A stretch of 64,000 nucleotides of DNA from Flavobacterium collinsii (GCF_902804485.1 NZ_CADCST010000132.1:1-64000), one strand, 5' to 3'; numbered from the stretch's first letter, positions 1-8,082 are shown. Notes: generated from the sequence alone by a model not told the origin. Translations and numbers: made by a program.

Positions 1-30
1 TTTTTAGGCTCATTACACATACGAAATGAC

Positions 31-459
31 ATGAAAGAGCCTCTTACTCGCAAAGAAGTAAATAAATTATTAAATAGTCGCCCCAGGAAAATGGGAGACC
101 CAGTAAATGCAATTCAGAGTAACACAATTTTCCCAACTCATTTACATTACTTTAAGTACGTATTTTTAAAACTGCAAAATAATATAAATGAAATTATTAA
201 ATATTCTGAATATTTTGATGAAGAAATATTAGATTATTTAATTAAAATGAATGTTATAATTGAGTTTCACTTTAGTGATTTAGCATCCACCGGAAATAAC
301 ACAAGCATCATTTGGCATGAATTTGAGATCTACTGTATGGGTATTAATATGCATAATATCCGAAAACGTTTTGACAAAAAATATCTTAAGTATTTAGATG
401 AACTAAAGCCATATTATGAATCCATAAATGGTGATAAAAAAATAAATGATCCAGTTTAA
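31..459 (+). CDS. hypothetical protein, possibly 5'-truncated by the window edge
   Basis: I do not recognise this 142-aa protein. The ATG at 31 has no clear ribosome binding site, and the reading frame stays open back to base 1, so the real gene may start outside the window. The product is AT-biased (many Ile, Asn, Lys, Tyr), has no signal peptide or membrane segment, and is probably a soluble helical protein. It is followed by two more small plus-strand genes of similar composition. The group looks like an accessory cassette, for example immunity genes behind a polymorphic toxin, but no toxin gene is visible and that idea is inference. Confidence 0.5.
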   Translation: MKEPLTRKEVNKLLNSRPRKMGDPVNAIQSNTIFPTHLHYFKYVFLKLQNNINEIIKYSEYFDEEILDYLIKMNVIIEFHFSDLASTGNNTSIIWHEFEIYCMGINMHNIRKRFDKKYLKYLDELKPYYESINGDKKINDPV

Positions 460-517
460 ATATCAATATTGTATACATTTATCAAATGACCCGATCGCTC
501 AGATATGCGCAACGATA

Positions 518-538
518 GCGCGGAAATTCTTTCCGTGC
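518..538. repeat. palindromic intergenic repeat
   Basis: GCGCGGAAA at 518-526 pairs with TTTCCGTGC at 530-538 around a TTC loop, with one G-U pair in a 9-bp stem. This GC-rich block stands out sharply in a very AT-rich spacer between two accessory genes. It has no T-run after it, so it is unlikely to be a plain terminator. A mobile or REP-like intergenic palindrome is the best guess. Confidence 0.45.
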
Positions 539-560
539 CCGCAAAGTATGTAAACGTTAA

Positions 561-1025
561 ATGAGAAACATCTTTAAACAATTAAAAAATCTAAAAATCA
601 CAGGAGGAATTATTTGGCTTTTAGAACTCATTCATGGAAAAGATTATCTAGCTCACAAACTAAATCATTTAAGATCTTTACAACATGGAACCGTTGGACG
701 TGAAGTTGCAGAAATACTCGATAGCAAGCGATATAGATTAATTCCAAAATTTGAAAATCATGATCTAAAACACATCGTTTTAGAATATGAAATGACGATG
801 AAAGATGAAATCAGAATGCAAGCTTATTTAATTGGAAACGGTAATTTTACTTTTCCTTGTTTAATATTCTTTTCTATAGGTATATTTTATCCCACAATAT
901 GGAGAGGATTGTTTAAAGAATATAAAGACGGGAAAACTTCAAAGTCAATTCATTTTCTAACTTTAGACAGTTGTATGGAATTACAATTAAAAGATATAAA
1001 AAGTGAATATGGGAGAAGAAAATAA
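561..1025 (+). CDS. Coq4-like family protein
   Basis: This 154-aa protein carries HDLKHIVLEYEMTMKDEIRMQ near residues 68-88. That resembles the Coq4 family signature, in which HDxxH is followed about ten residues later by a conserved Glu and then Gln. In eukaryotes and proteobacteria Coq4 acts in ubiquinone synthesis. Bacteroidota normally make menaquinone, so the role here is unknown and a direct ubiquinone function is unlikely. A hydrophobic stretch near residues 96-112 could contact the membrane. There is no signal peptide. It lies in an AT-rich accessory edge between two unrecognised genes. Assignment rests on the motif only. Confidence 0.5.
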   Translation: MRNIFKQLKNLKITGGIIWLLELIHGKDYLAHKLNHLRSLQHGTVGREVAEILDSKRYRLIPKFENHDLKHIVLEYEMTMKDEIRMQAYLIGNGNFTFPCLIFFSIGIFYPTIWRGLFKEYKDGKTSKSIHFLTLDSCMELQLKDIKSEYGRRK

Positions 1026-1123
1026 TCCGATCAAACAAATCTGCGAAATGATATTTCAAAAAACCTTTTCATATCCGTAAAACAAATAACTCAACAAAAA
1101 TTAAATCTAGTTCAATTAAAAAA

Positions 1124-1540
1124 ATGATTTACATCGATAAAAGTACATTCCCTCATTGTTATATTGAAGAAAAGAAATTTGACTGGGGAGAACCATACGA
1201 TGACATAACACCAATTTTTAATTTATCAATTGATCCCGAATTATCAGATATTGAATTTACCATTGAAGTATTAGGCAAAAATAATTTTAAAATTAATTTA
1301 GAAAAGCTGTACAATATTCTCGTTAATAGAGAAGAAAATGATCGCATAGAAAATTTTAACAACGTTATTACTAATCGCGAATTGCTATTAAATAATATCA
1401 ACACATATTTAAACTATAATATAGATAAGACTTCTCCGTGGGAACAATCTTTTGATAGATATCCTACCGAAAACGATTATTTGCAATCAATAGAAGAAGA
1501 TATAAACAGAACATTACTATTTGATAGAAAAGAATATTAA
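1124..1540 (+). CDS. hypothetical protein
   Basis: I do not recognise this 138-aa protein. It is acidic, rich in Asn, Ile, Glu and Asp, and has no signal peptide, membrane helix or cysteine cluster. Small acidic cytoplasmic proteins in AT-rich arrays are often immunity proteins, but nothing here proves that. The ATG at 1124 follows an A-rich leader typical of flavobacterial starts. The gene is the last of three plus-strand accessory genes and is followed by a palindromic repeat at 1603-1631. Confidence 0.6.
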   Translation: MIYIDKSTFPHCYIEEKKFDWGEPYDDITPIFNLSIDPELSDIEFTIEVLGKNNFKINLEKLYNILVNREENDRIENFNNVITNRELLLNNINTYLNYNIDKTSPWEQSFDRYPTENDYLQSIEEDINRTLLFDRKEY

Positions 1541-1602
1541 TTTTCTACATCCTTAAGTTAAAAAAACTTGACAATATGAGGAAAAATCTATCACTCATTT
1601 CT

Positions 1603-1631
1603 TGTAGACTGGATTAAAATCCAGCCCTACA
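1603..1631. repeat. REP-like palindrome downstream of accessory gene
   Basis: TGTAG (1603-1607) pairs with CTACA (1627-1631), and CTGGATT (1609-1615) pairs with AATCCAG (1618-1624). This gives a nearly perfect 12-bp hairpin with a small internal bulge. A second small hairpin, GAACC-TTC-GGTTC, follows at 1641-1653. Neither is followed by a clean T-run. The arrangement of palindrome plus short conserved tail is like REP elements mobilised by RAYT transposases. No such transposase is in the window. Confidence 0.4.
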
Positions 1632-1751
1632 ATATAGATTGAACCTTCGGTTCTCTTTTCTAATTAGACAAAAGCTAATCGTCTGGGTATTTTATAACTA
1701 CCTCGTAAAAATGTTCTTCTTATCCTTAAAACATATTGTTTTAGCTGTAAT

Positions 1752-1790
1752 AAAAAACGAAACCCCACTTACAGACGCAAATGGGGTTTC
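1752..1790 (-). terminator. rho-independent terminator of the metallophosphoesterase gene
   Basis: GAAACCCCA (1759-1767) pairs with TGGGGTTTC (1782-1790). On the minus strand the hairpin is followed by a T-rich run (the A-run at 1752-1757 on the plus strand). It lies 16 nt after the stop codon of the minus-strand gene. Confidence 0.8.
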
Positions 1791-1805
1791 AAAAAAAAAA
1801 AAAAA

Positions 1806-4550
1806 TTACTTCACAATTAGTTTAGCCGTAAACAATTTACGGGAATGTATTTTTAGAATATAAACTCCTTTTGGTAAATCCTGATTGATTAGGGAAAACT
1901 TATTATTGTTTACATTTTTTGTAGCGTATAATAATTTCCCTTCCATGCTGTAAATTTCTATTTCATCAATAGGATATTCAGATTGAATAAAGGTTTCCGT
2001 ATCGTTCTTTGTTGGATTTGGATACACTCTCAAACCATTATCGATTTTAAATTCGTCATTGTTCAGATGTGGATCGATTACTTCAAAAGAAACTCTGTTT
2101 GAAACTTCATTATAAGAATCGTTAGTAAACATTACCAAAAAGTATTTCCCTTTTTGTGTTGGCAATTCTGTAGCTGCAATATTTTTTGTTCCTTCAGAAA
2201 GTCCTTCGAAATAGGTATAACTCACCAGAGGTTTTTCATTGGGATTATCTCCATCATGATAAATCCCCAACCAGTCTTTTACAATTCCCGGAGCATCTGT
2301 CCACGAAGCGGTAATCTGCTCGCCCAAATCATAAATCGGTTTATTGATCCATAATTCGGTAACGATCGCTCCTACTTTAAAAAATACTTTGTTTCCAATC
2401 GGATTAAATCCGTCCTGTAAATAATACTCGGCATAATAGTAGCCTTTTGGCAGTCCTGTGAAAGATTTAGCGTCAGCAACGGTTGTAACATATTGCCAGC
2501 TTGTTGCTGTAACTCCGGATCCCGGATTAACCCCCATTCTGTAAATACCAATCCAGTCTTTTGCCAGTTGCGGACCATTTGTATAATTAATAAGGATAGG
2601 AGTCCCAACAGAATACTCCGTTTTATCAGTCGTTAAGGTTGGTACCGGCCCTACATAAAAGTATTTTCGCGGTGCAATTTCCGTGTACCCTCCATTTGAG
2701 AATATTGCAGCATAATAACGTCCTTTAGTAGCCAGTCCGCTAGAAAAAGTGATAAATCCGCTGGCACTTCCGTCCGTATATTTCCAGGTTTGCGATGGTG
2801 AAGAGCCTCCCGGAGTCTGCCCTTCTTTGTATAAACCAATCCACGTTGAAGTACTGGCGGGAGCATCAGTAAAATCAACTTTTATAGGTGTGTTCAACGA
2901 ATAAGTCAGAGCATCTGTAACTATTGCCGTATTTACATTGTTACTTCCTGTAATCGTAAAAGTCTGAACATCGCTCCATGGCGACCATTCCAAATTACGG
3001 TCTCTGTATCTTAACTTCACATAGTATTTGCCATTTGGAAGTGAATTAGAAGCCAAATCCATTTTAGTAATATCTACACCCAAATTGATGTTTACAGTCG
3101 AATCTTTCTTAGTACCATACTTTCCGTATAAATTTTCGAAATCTCTATATACCTCTTTCTTAACAATATCGAATGTTGGTGTCTGAGAAATCAAAAACTG
3201 ACTGGTATTCAACTTCTCATCTGTAGTTGTCGTATAAGTGGATCCGGAAACGGTTAGTGGCAATGTATTTGTCGCAGTAAAAGTATTCGTAATCGAAGGT
3301 TTGGCAGGTGCCGCTTTGTTTTTGTATCGATGAAATTCGTCCATTAACTGGTTGTTCTTCCATTTATCAACACTTCCAATAGAATAACTTTCAATGTCCA
3401 TTTTTCCGTTTGCCACATCAATATCTACAATTTGGTAAATCCAGTTACAAATGGTTTTCTGTACATCATCAAAATCCTGCTCTGTAGAAGATCCCCAATA
3501 TTGATCCCAGGCTGTACCTCCTGAAATAATATTATAAGTAGGCGTGTTTTTCAACTGTCCTCTATGATAAAGATGATGGTGCGCCCCAATATGCATCGAA
3601 TATTTTGGAGATGTTACCAATAACGGAACGGCAGTATTACGAACCCATGTCGAAATATCACCTACATATTGCTCTGCCTGATAAGGTCTGTGGCTTAAAG
3701 AGAAAATCCATTCTACTGTATTATCAGCATTTGCAGCGGTAAGAACTTTTTGCAACCAGCTAAGCTGTTCTGCCCCTGTATGTTCTGAACTTAAACTAAT
3801 AAACAAAACATTACCGGCTTGTTGCGCATAATAATTCTCTGTTCCCGACGAAATGCCCTTATACGAAAGTTCACTGATATAAAAATGATCATAATAGGAG
3901 TTCATACCAAGTGTCCCATAAGTTTCATGATTTCCTACCGTTGTCTGAATTGGTATGTTGCCAGACAACCCTCTGTTCTTTTTAAAATGTACATTTTCAT
4001 AATGATCTAAAGTCCCAACATCAACCTGATCTCCAACCATAAAAGTCATAGAGATATTATCATCAGGAGATGCGTCTTTTCCCCATTTCTGTCTGATCTT
4101 TCTTTTGGCAGCTGATACCAAGGAATCATAACGAGGCACTGCTTTCAATTGGTTATCCCCCATTATCAAAAAACGGATGTGTCCATTTGATGTGGCAGCC
4201 TGTCCCGGATTGGGTAGTGTTTTAAAAGAATAAACTGAAGATACCTCTGCTCCGGTTTTTATTCTGTAGTAATACTTCGTATTCGGTGAAAGATTAAGCA
4301 GCTTCGCGCTATGATAGAAATAGTTACCCGGATAACCAGAATCTGTAAAAACATTTGTGTTACCGGTAACGGTAACATTAAGACTAGTGGCTGTCGTCCC
4401 ATATTCTACAATCGACTCCGGATTACTATCTGTTTTCCAGTTAACATAAATAGAGGTTGGTGTGGCATTCTGTAAATAAGGAAATAAGGTTTGTGCTTTC
4501 AAGGCATAACTCAGCCCCAGCAGCAAGAATAGAAAGTAAAGTTTTTTCAT
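1806..4550 (-). CDS. secreted purple acid phosphatase-like metallophosphoesterase with T9SS sorting domain
   Basis: The protein has about 914 residues: a signal peptide (residues 1-19), a PAP N-terminal FN3-like domain (about 22-115) and a calcineurin-like metallophosphoesterase domain. Metal-ligand motifs are visible: GDNQ (~126), GDQVD, GNHE (~205), SHRP (~283) and GAHHH (~320). Three related ~90-aa modules follow, each with a WIGLY-like core, then a type A Por sorting domain containing VYPNP and ending in KLIVK. It is presumably exported by the type IX system and hydrolyses phosphoesters outside the cell; the substrate is unknown. An in-frame ATG at 4598 exists, but a TACTTTTG promoter element at 4582-4575 lies between the two, and the signal peptide begins at 4550, so 4550 is preferred. 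Confidence 0.9.
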   Translation of the reverse strand: MKKLYFLFLLLGLSYALKAQTLFPYLQNATPTSIYVNWKTDSNPESIVEYGTTATSLNVTVTGNTNVFTDSGYPGNYFYHSAKLLNLSPNTKYYYRIKTGAEVSSVYSFKTLPNPGQAATSNGHIRFLIMGDNQLKAVPRYDSLVSAAKRKIRQKWGKDASPDDNISMTFMVGDQVDVGTLDHYENVHFKKNRGLSGNIPIQTTVGNHETYGTLGMNSYYDHFYISELSYKGISSGTENYYAQQAGNVLFISLSSEHTGAEQLSWLQKVLTAANADNTVEWIFSLSHRPYQAEQYVGDISTWVRNTAVPLLVTSPKYSMHIGAHHHLYHRGQLKNTPTYNIISGGTAWDQYWGSSTEQDFDDVQKTICNWIYQIVDIDVANGKMDIESYSIGSVDKWKNNQLMDEFHRYKNKAAPAKPSITNTFTATNTLPLTVSGSTYTTTTDEKLNTSQFLISQTPTFDIVKKEVYRDFENLYGKYGTKKDSTVNINLGVDITKMDLASNSLPNGKYYVKLRYRDRNLEWSPWSDVQTFTITGSNNVNTAIVTDALTYSLNTPIKVDFTDAPASTSTWIGLYKEGQTPGGSSPSQTWKYTDGSASGFITFSSGLATKGRYYAAIFSNGGYTEIAPRKYFYVGPVPTLTTDKTEYSVGTPILINYTNGPQLAKDWIGIYRMGVNPGSGVTATSWQYVTTVADAKSFTGLPKGYYYAEYYLQDGFNPIGNKVFFKVGAIVTELWINKPIYDLGEQITASWTDAPGIVKDWLGIYHDGDNPNEKPLVSYTYFEGLSEGTKNIAATELPTQKGKYFLVMFTNDSYNEVSNRVSFEVIDPHLNNDEFKIDNGLRVYPNPTKNDTETFIQSEYPIDEIEIYSMEGKLLYATKNVNNNKFSLINQDLPKGVYILKIHSRKLFTAKLIVK

Positions 4551-4574
4551 ACGTTGTTTTTGTTTTAGACCAAA

Positions 4575-4582
4575 CAAAAGTA
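4575..4582 (-). promoter_or_regulatory. -7 element (TAnnTTTG) of the metallophosphoesterase gene
   Basis: TACTTTTG on the minus strand, 24 nt upstream of the preferred start. It matches the Bacteroidota -7 consensus. No TTG box sits at the usual distance, so support is partial. Confidence 0.45.
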
Positions 4583-4789
4583 TTCTACCAAAGCGCAATA
4601 GCTTTTAAGAGAACATTACCTTTCCCTTATCTTTACTTCTCTTAATTGTAAAGTTGTTTAACCTTTTGAGTACAGTTGGTTTTAGTCTAAATCATAGAAC
4701 TTTCCAATCAAATTATATAAGATCTTTTTTACGATTTGGCGTAATTTTAAACAATACGAATTAGAACAGCAGATTCTTAAAAACTCAAA

Positions 4790-4966
4790 ATGATGCAAAA
4801 TATAATTAAACGTTTGTTAATGGTATTCGTGATACTATTTTCATTTACCAGCTGTGAAGTTATTGGAGACATTTTTAAAGCCGGAATGGGTGTTGGAATA
4901 TTTATCGTTGTCTTTATTATTGCGATACTTATATTCATTTTCGCCAAAGTGTTCGGTAAAAAATAG
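4790..4966 (+). CDS. small membrane lipoprotein (58 aa)
   Basis: This small gene reads MMQNIIKRLLMVFVILFSF, then a lipobox-like FTSC at residues 19-22, a short linker and one strongly hydrophobic helix (~33-52), ending in AKVFGKK. It should be a lipid-anchored or inner-membrane small protein. Similar ~55-aa proteins with a Cys-Glu start and a Phe-Lys-Ala-Gly linker before one helix occur in flavobacteria, some with doubtful enzyme names; that comparison is from memory. Either ATG (4790 or 4793) could be used. A strong bidirectional terminator begins 9 nt after the stop, which supports a real transcript. Confidence 0.7.
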   Translation: MMQNIIKRLLMVFVILFSFTSCEVIGDIFKAGMGVGIFIVVFIIAILIFIFAKVFGKK

Positions 4967-4974
4967 CAAAAAAA

Positions 4975-4999
4975 ATCCCGTTCGCAATGCGAACGGGAT
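4975..4999. terminator. bidirectional terminator between small lipoprotein and ABC-F genes
   Basis: ATCCCGTTCGCA (4975-4986) pairs with TGCGAACGGGAT (4988-4999), a near-perfect 12-bp dyad. On the minus strand it is followed by a T-run (A-run 4967-4975 on plus), so it ends the ABC-F transcript. On the plus strand a weaker T-rich tail follows, and it probably also ends the small lipoprotein transcript. Confidence 0.85.
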
Positions 5000-5022
5000 C
5001 TCTCTTATTATAAATTATAAAA

Positions 5023-6642
5023 TTACAAATTGTACATCTTCTTTCTTAATTCCTGAATTTTTTCATCATCCAGGTATTCGTCAAATGTCATGTAACGGTC
5101 AATCGCCCCGTTTGGTGTTAATTCTACTACTCTGTTACCAACGGTTTGTGCAAACTCATGGTCATGTGTGGTAAAAATCACGGAACCTTTAAAATTTTTC
5201 AATGAGTTGTTAAACGCTGTAATCGATTCCAAATCCAAGTGATTCGTTGGTTCGTCCAGCATTAAGATATTGGCTCTTTCCATCATCATTCGGGACAACA
5301 TACAACGTACTTTTTCTCCTCCTGATAATACACGGCTTGTTTTTAGCGCTTCTTCACCTGAGAAAATCATTTTCCCTAAGAATCCTCTAATAAAAACCTC
5401 ATCACGCTCTTCTTCTGTTTTGGCGTATTGACGTAACCAATCTACCAAAGTCAAATCATTTTCAAAGAAAGAATGATTCTCAGCCGGTAAATAAGCCTGA
5501 TTAGTAGTAATTCCCCAATCGAAAGTTCCTGCATCAGCTTTTTGTTGGTTGTTCAAAATTTCGTAGAAAGCTGTTGTAGCACGCGAATCTTTAGAGAAAA
5601 GAACAATTTTATCGCCTTTTGCCATATTCAAATCAACATCTTTAAATAAAAGATCTCCTTCGATCGAAGCTGCCAAACCTTCAACGTTCAAAATCTGGTC
5701 TCCAGCTTCACGATCCTGATCAAAAATAATCGCAGGATAACGACGGCTTGAAGGTTTAATTTCTGAAATGTTCAATTTAGAAATCATTTTTTTACGAGAA
5801 GTAGCTTGTTTTGATTTTGCAACGTTCGCACTAAAACGACGAATAAATTCTTCAAGTTCTTGCTTCTTCTCTTCTGCTTTTTTGTTTTGCTGTGCACGTT
5901 GTTTCGCCGCTAATTGGCTTGACTCGTACCAGAAAGTATAGTTTCCTGAATAGTGATTAATTTTTCCAAAATCAATATCAGATATATGTGTACAAACCGC
6001 ATCTAAAAAGTGACGGTCGTGAGATACTACAATTACAGTATTTTCATAATTTGCCAGGAAGTTTTCCAACCACGCAATGGTTTCAAAATCCAAATCGTTG
6101 GTAGGCTCATCCATGATCAGCAAATCCGGGTTTCCAAAAAGTGCCTGCGCCAAAAGCACACGTACTTTAATTTTTCCCTCTAAGTCTCCCATTAAAGTAT
6201 AATGATGTTCTTCATTAATCCCTAGATTAGACAACATCGAAGCGGCGTCAGAATCTGCATTCCATCCGTTCATTTCTTCAAACTGAACCTGAAGTTCTCC
6301 AATTCTGTCTGCGTTTTTATCGTTGTAGTCCAGATAAAGTTCATCCATTTCTTTCTTAACAGCATACAAAACTTTATTCCCCATCAAAACAGTTTCCAAA
6401 ACGGTATGCTCATCGAACATGTTGTGGTTCTGGTTCAAAACCGACATACGTTTTCCCGGTTCCAAATGAATGTGTCCCGAAGTTGGATCAATATCACCTG
6501 AGATGATTTTTAGAAAAGTAGATTTTCCAGCACCGTTGGCTCCAATAACTCCATAAATATTCCCATGAGTGAAAGTAGTATTTACTTCGTCAAACAAAAT
6601 TCGTTTGCCAAATTGAACTGATAAATTATTGACTGTTAACAT
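5023..6642 (-). CDS. ABC-F family ATP-binding protein, YbiT-like
   Basis: This 539-aa soluble protein has two ABC ATPase domains and no membrane part, as in ABC-F translation factors that bind the ribosomal E site. Domain 1 has an intact Walker A (GANGAGKST, 34-42) and Walker B (LIMDEPTNDLD), but its signature is degenerate (GDLEGKIKVR in place of LSGGEKVR). Domain 2 has an intact signature (LSGGEKVR) and Walker B (LMLDEPTNHLD), but its Walker A is replaced by SKDSRATTA. The linker between domains is charged and helical (~235-290). The motifs and length fit the YbiT subgroup best. A good promoter sits 25 nt upstream. Confidence 0.92.
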   Translation of the reverse strand: MLTVNNLSVQFGKRILFDEVNTTFTHGNIYGVIGANGAGKSTFLKIISGDIDPTSGHIHLEPGKRMSVLNQNHNMFDEHTVLETVLMGNKVLYAVKKEMDELYLDYNDKNADRIGELQVQFEEMNGWNADSDAASMLSNLGINEEHHYTLMGDLEGKIKVRVLLAQALFGNPDLLIMDEPTNDLDFETIAWLENFLANYENTVIVVSHDRHFLDAVCTHISDIDFGKINHYSGNYTFWYESSQLAAKQRAQQNKKAEEKKQELEEFIRRFSANVAKSKQATSRKKMISKLNISEIKPSSRRYPAIIFDQDREAGDQILNVEGLAASIEGDLLFKDVDLNMAKGDKIVLFSKDSRATTAFYEILNNQQKADAGTFDWGITTNQAYLPAENHSFFENDLTLVDWLRQYAKTEEERDEVFIRGFLGKMIFSGEEALKTSRVLSGGEKVRCMLSRMMMERANILMLDEPTNHLDLESITAFNNSLKNFKGSVIFTTHDHEFAQTVGNRVVELTPNGAIDRYMTFDEYLDDEKIQELRKKMYNL

Positions 6643-6667
6643 GAATGTCTTTTTAATTAATTTTGTG

Positions 6668-6698
6668 CAAAAGTATGAAAAAAGGTTCAGAGTTGCAA
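6668..6698 (-). promoter_or_regulatory. promoter of the ABC-F gene
   Basis: On the minus strand TTG (6698-6696), 20 nt, then TACTTTTG (6675-6668). This matches the Bacteroidota primary-sigma consensus TTG/TAnnTTTG with correct spacing, and gives a leader of roughly 20 nt. Confidence 0.7.
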
Positions 6699-6734
6699 AG
6701 ATGTAAAGGCTCTAAGTTTTTTGTATTGTGAAAC

Positions 6735-6866
6735 GTGATTTGTAAGATGTTATTTGTGAAATGCTGATAGTGAAATGTAAAATGTGAGATGTTAATTGTG
6801 AAATAGATCGCTTCATTGAATACACTAAGTTTTCACATCTTACTTTTTACTTTTTACATTTGACAA
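6735..6866. repeat. degenerate word repeat in inverted arms
   Basis: The spacer carries variants of GTGAAATGTAAAATGTGAGAT in one orientation (6735-6806) and their reverse complements (about 6830-6866). Similar words recur at 29300-29480. No gene is visible here. Confidence 0.4.
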
Positions 6867-6867
6867 A

Positions 6868-7641
6868 TCACATCTGACTTTCCTTAGCCAAAGCCACTTC
6901 TAAACTCTCAAAATTAGGAAGCACTTTAGCAATCATCCCCTCTTTGTTTAAAATAAAATGAGTTGGAAATGAATTCAGTTGTAAAGCTTCATTCATATAT
7001 GTTTTCATATTTGGAATTACAGAATAGGCTAAAGGTCTCTTTGCCAGAAACAATTTAAGTTTTTCCGGAGCATCCTCTGCCAGACTCATGAAAACGATAT
7101 CTTTTCGGTCTTTGTATTCTTCTGCCAGACGATTCACCTGTGGAAATTCCCGTATACAAGGAGTACAATGAATGTACCAGCATTTTATAACAATTATTTT
7201 CCCTTTCATTGATTCATTTGACACCAGATTTCCATTCAGGTCTTTAAATGAAAACTTCGGGAATGGAGTTCCTTCCATTTTATAATTCTTAAGCGCATCA
7301 AAGCCAATTTGATTGATAGTTGCTTTTATACTTGTATCTGAACCTACCTGAATCTCGAATAATTTATAATAGTATCTAGAATCTTCGGATTTTAATCTAA
7401 TCGGAATACAATTTCCATTTGTCAATTGGTCCAGAAATGATTCTTTTGAAATTTCTTTAGAAAGGATGTCCAATGCTATGAAATCTCTCGAAAGCATAAT
7501 GTTTTTACTTTGATAGGCCGACCATTGACTAAAATTATTCTGAATTTGAACTGGATCAACTTCCGGGGATCCGAAATTGGTTTGAGCAGTACTTATGGCG
7601 AAAAAGAAAAGAAGTGCAATTAGGCTGATAAATTTCTGCAT
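6868..7641 (-). CDS. TlpA-like thioredoxin-fold protein, exported
   Basis: About 257 residues. A signal peptide (FISLIALLFFFAISTAQ) is followed by a ~110-residue N-terminal region of unknown fold and a TlpA/ResA-like thioredoxin domain with CTPC at about residues 158-161. A third Cys lies six residues before the first Cys of that motif. The cis-Pro region reads SFPTHFI. It is likely a periplasmic thiol-disulfide reductase or oxidase; the partner is unknown. An in-frame ATG at 7671 exists, but the promoter element at 7676-7669 leaves no room for it, so ATG 7641 is chosen. The start codon lies at the edge of a 197-bp tandem duplication. Confidence 0.85.
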   Translation of the reverse strand: MQKFISLIALLFFFAISTAQTNFGSPEVDPVQIQNNFSQWSAYQSKNIMLSRDFIALDILSKEISKESFLDQLTNGNCIPIRLKSEDSRYYYKLFEIQVGSDTSIKATINQIGFDALKNYKMEGTPFPKFSFKDLNGNLVSNESMKGKIIVIKCWYIHCTPCIREFPQVNRLAEEYKDRKDIVFMSLAEDAPEKLKLFLAKRPLAYSVIPNMKTYMNEALQLNSFPTHFILNKEGMIAKVLPNFESLEVALAKESQM

Positions 7642-7668
7642 GGATTCTGAGATAATTGTATTTGATTT

Positions 7669-7699
7669 CAAAAGTAGTGAAAGTTTTTTTTAACCGCAA
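7669..7699 (-). promoter_or_regulatory. promoter of the TlpA-like gene (proximal copy)
   Basis: On the minus strand TTG (7699-7697), 20 nt, then TACTTTTG (7676-7669), 27 nt before ATG 7641. Both boxes and the spacing match the Bacteroidota consensus. Confidence 0.65.
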
Positions 7700-7865
7700 A
7701 GACGCAAGGTTTTCGCAAGGTTCGCAAAGTTATTTTTAAAGGTTGTGACGCGGATGAAACAGATTCGTTTCACGAAAACGCGGATTTACACTGATTTTTA
7801 AAATCCACTTTTATCTGTATGAGAAGATGCAAAACCATGGAATCTAAGATAATTGTACTTGATCT

Positions 7866-7896
7866 CAAAAGTAGTGAAAGTTTTTTTTAACCGCAA
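7866..7896 (-). promoter_or_regulatory. duplicated copy of the TlpA-like promoter
   Basis: The same boxes as at 7669-7699: TTG (7896-7894), 20 nt, TACTTTTG (7873-7866), carried on the distal repeat unit. It could fire upstream of the proximal promoter. Confidence 0.5.
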
Positions 7897-8082
7897 AGAC
7901 GCAAGGTTTTCGCAAGGTTCGCAAAGTTTTTTTTAAAGGTTGTGACGCGGATAGAACAGATTCGTTTCACGAAAACGCGGATTTACACTGATTTTAAAAT
8001 ACGTTTTTATCAGCGTCTTTGCGATAGCAAATCCGTTTTATCCGTGTCCTTTATATCAACATTAAGATTAAATCATTTTAAA

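Larger units (their letters stand above)
7639..8011. repeat. tandem duplication (period 197 bp) covering a promoter
   Basis: Bases 7639-7815 recur at 7836-8011 with about 90% identity. Both copies run from a CATGG, through TACTTTTG and TTG promoter boxes (minus strand), a GCAAAGACGCAAGG block, and a GACGCGGAT...AACGCGGATTTACACTG block. The inner copy starts at the start codon of the TlpA-like gene. In the outer copy the equivalent ATG opens only a short dead frame. The whole 7642-8272 gap holds no gene. Confidence 0.85.

Noticed and set aside
1639..1863. 74-aa plus-strand ORF
   Set aside because: It runs across the terminator and poly-A tract and into the antisense end of the metallophosphoesterase gene.
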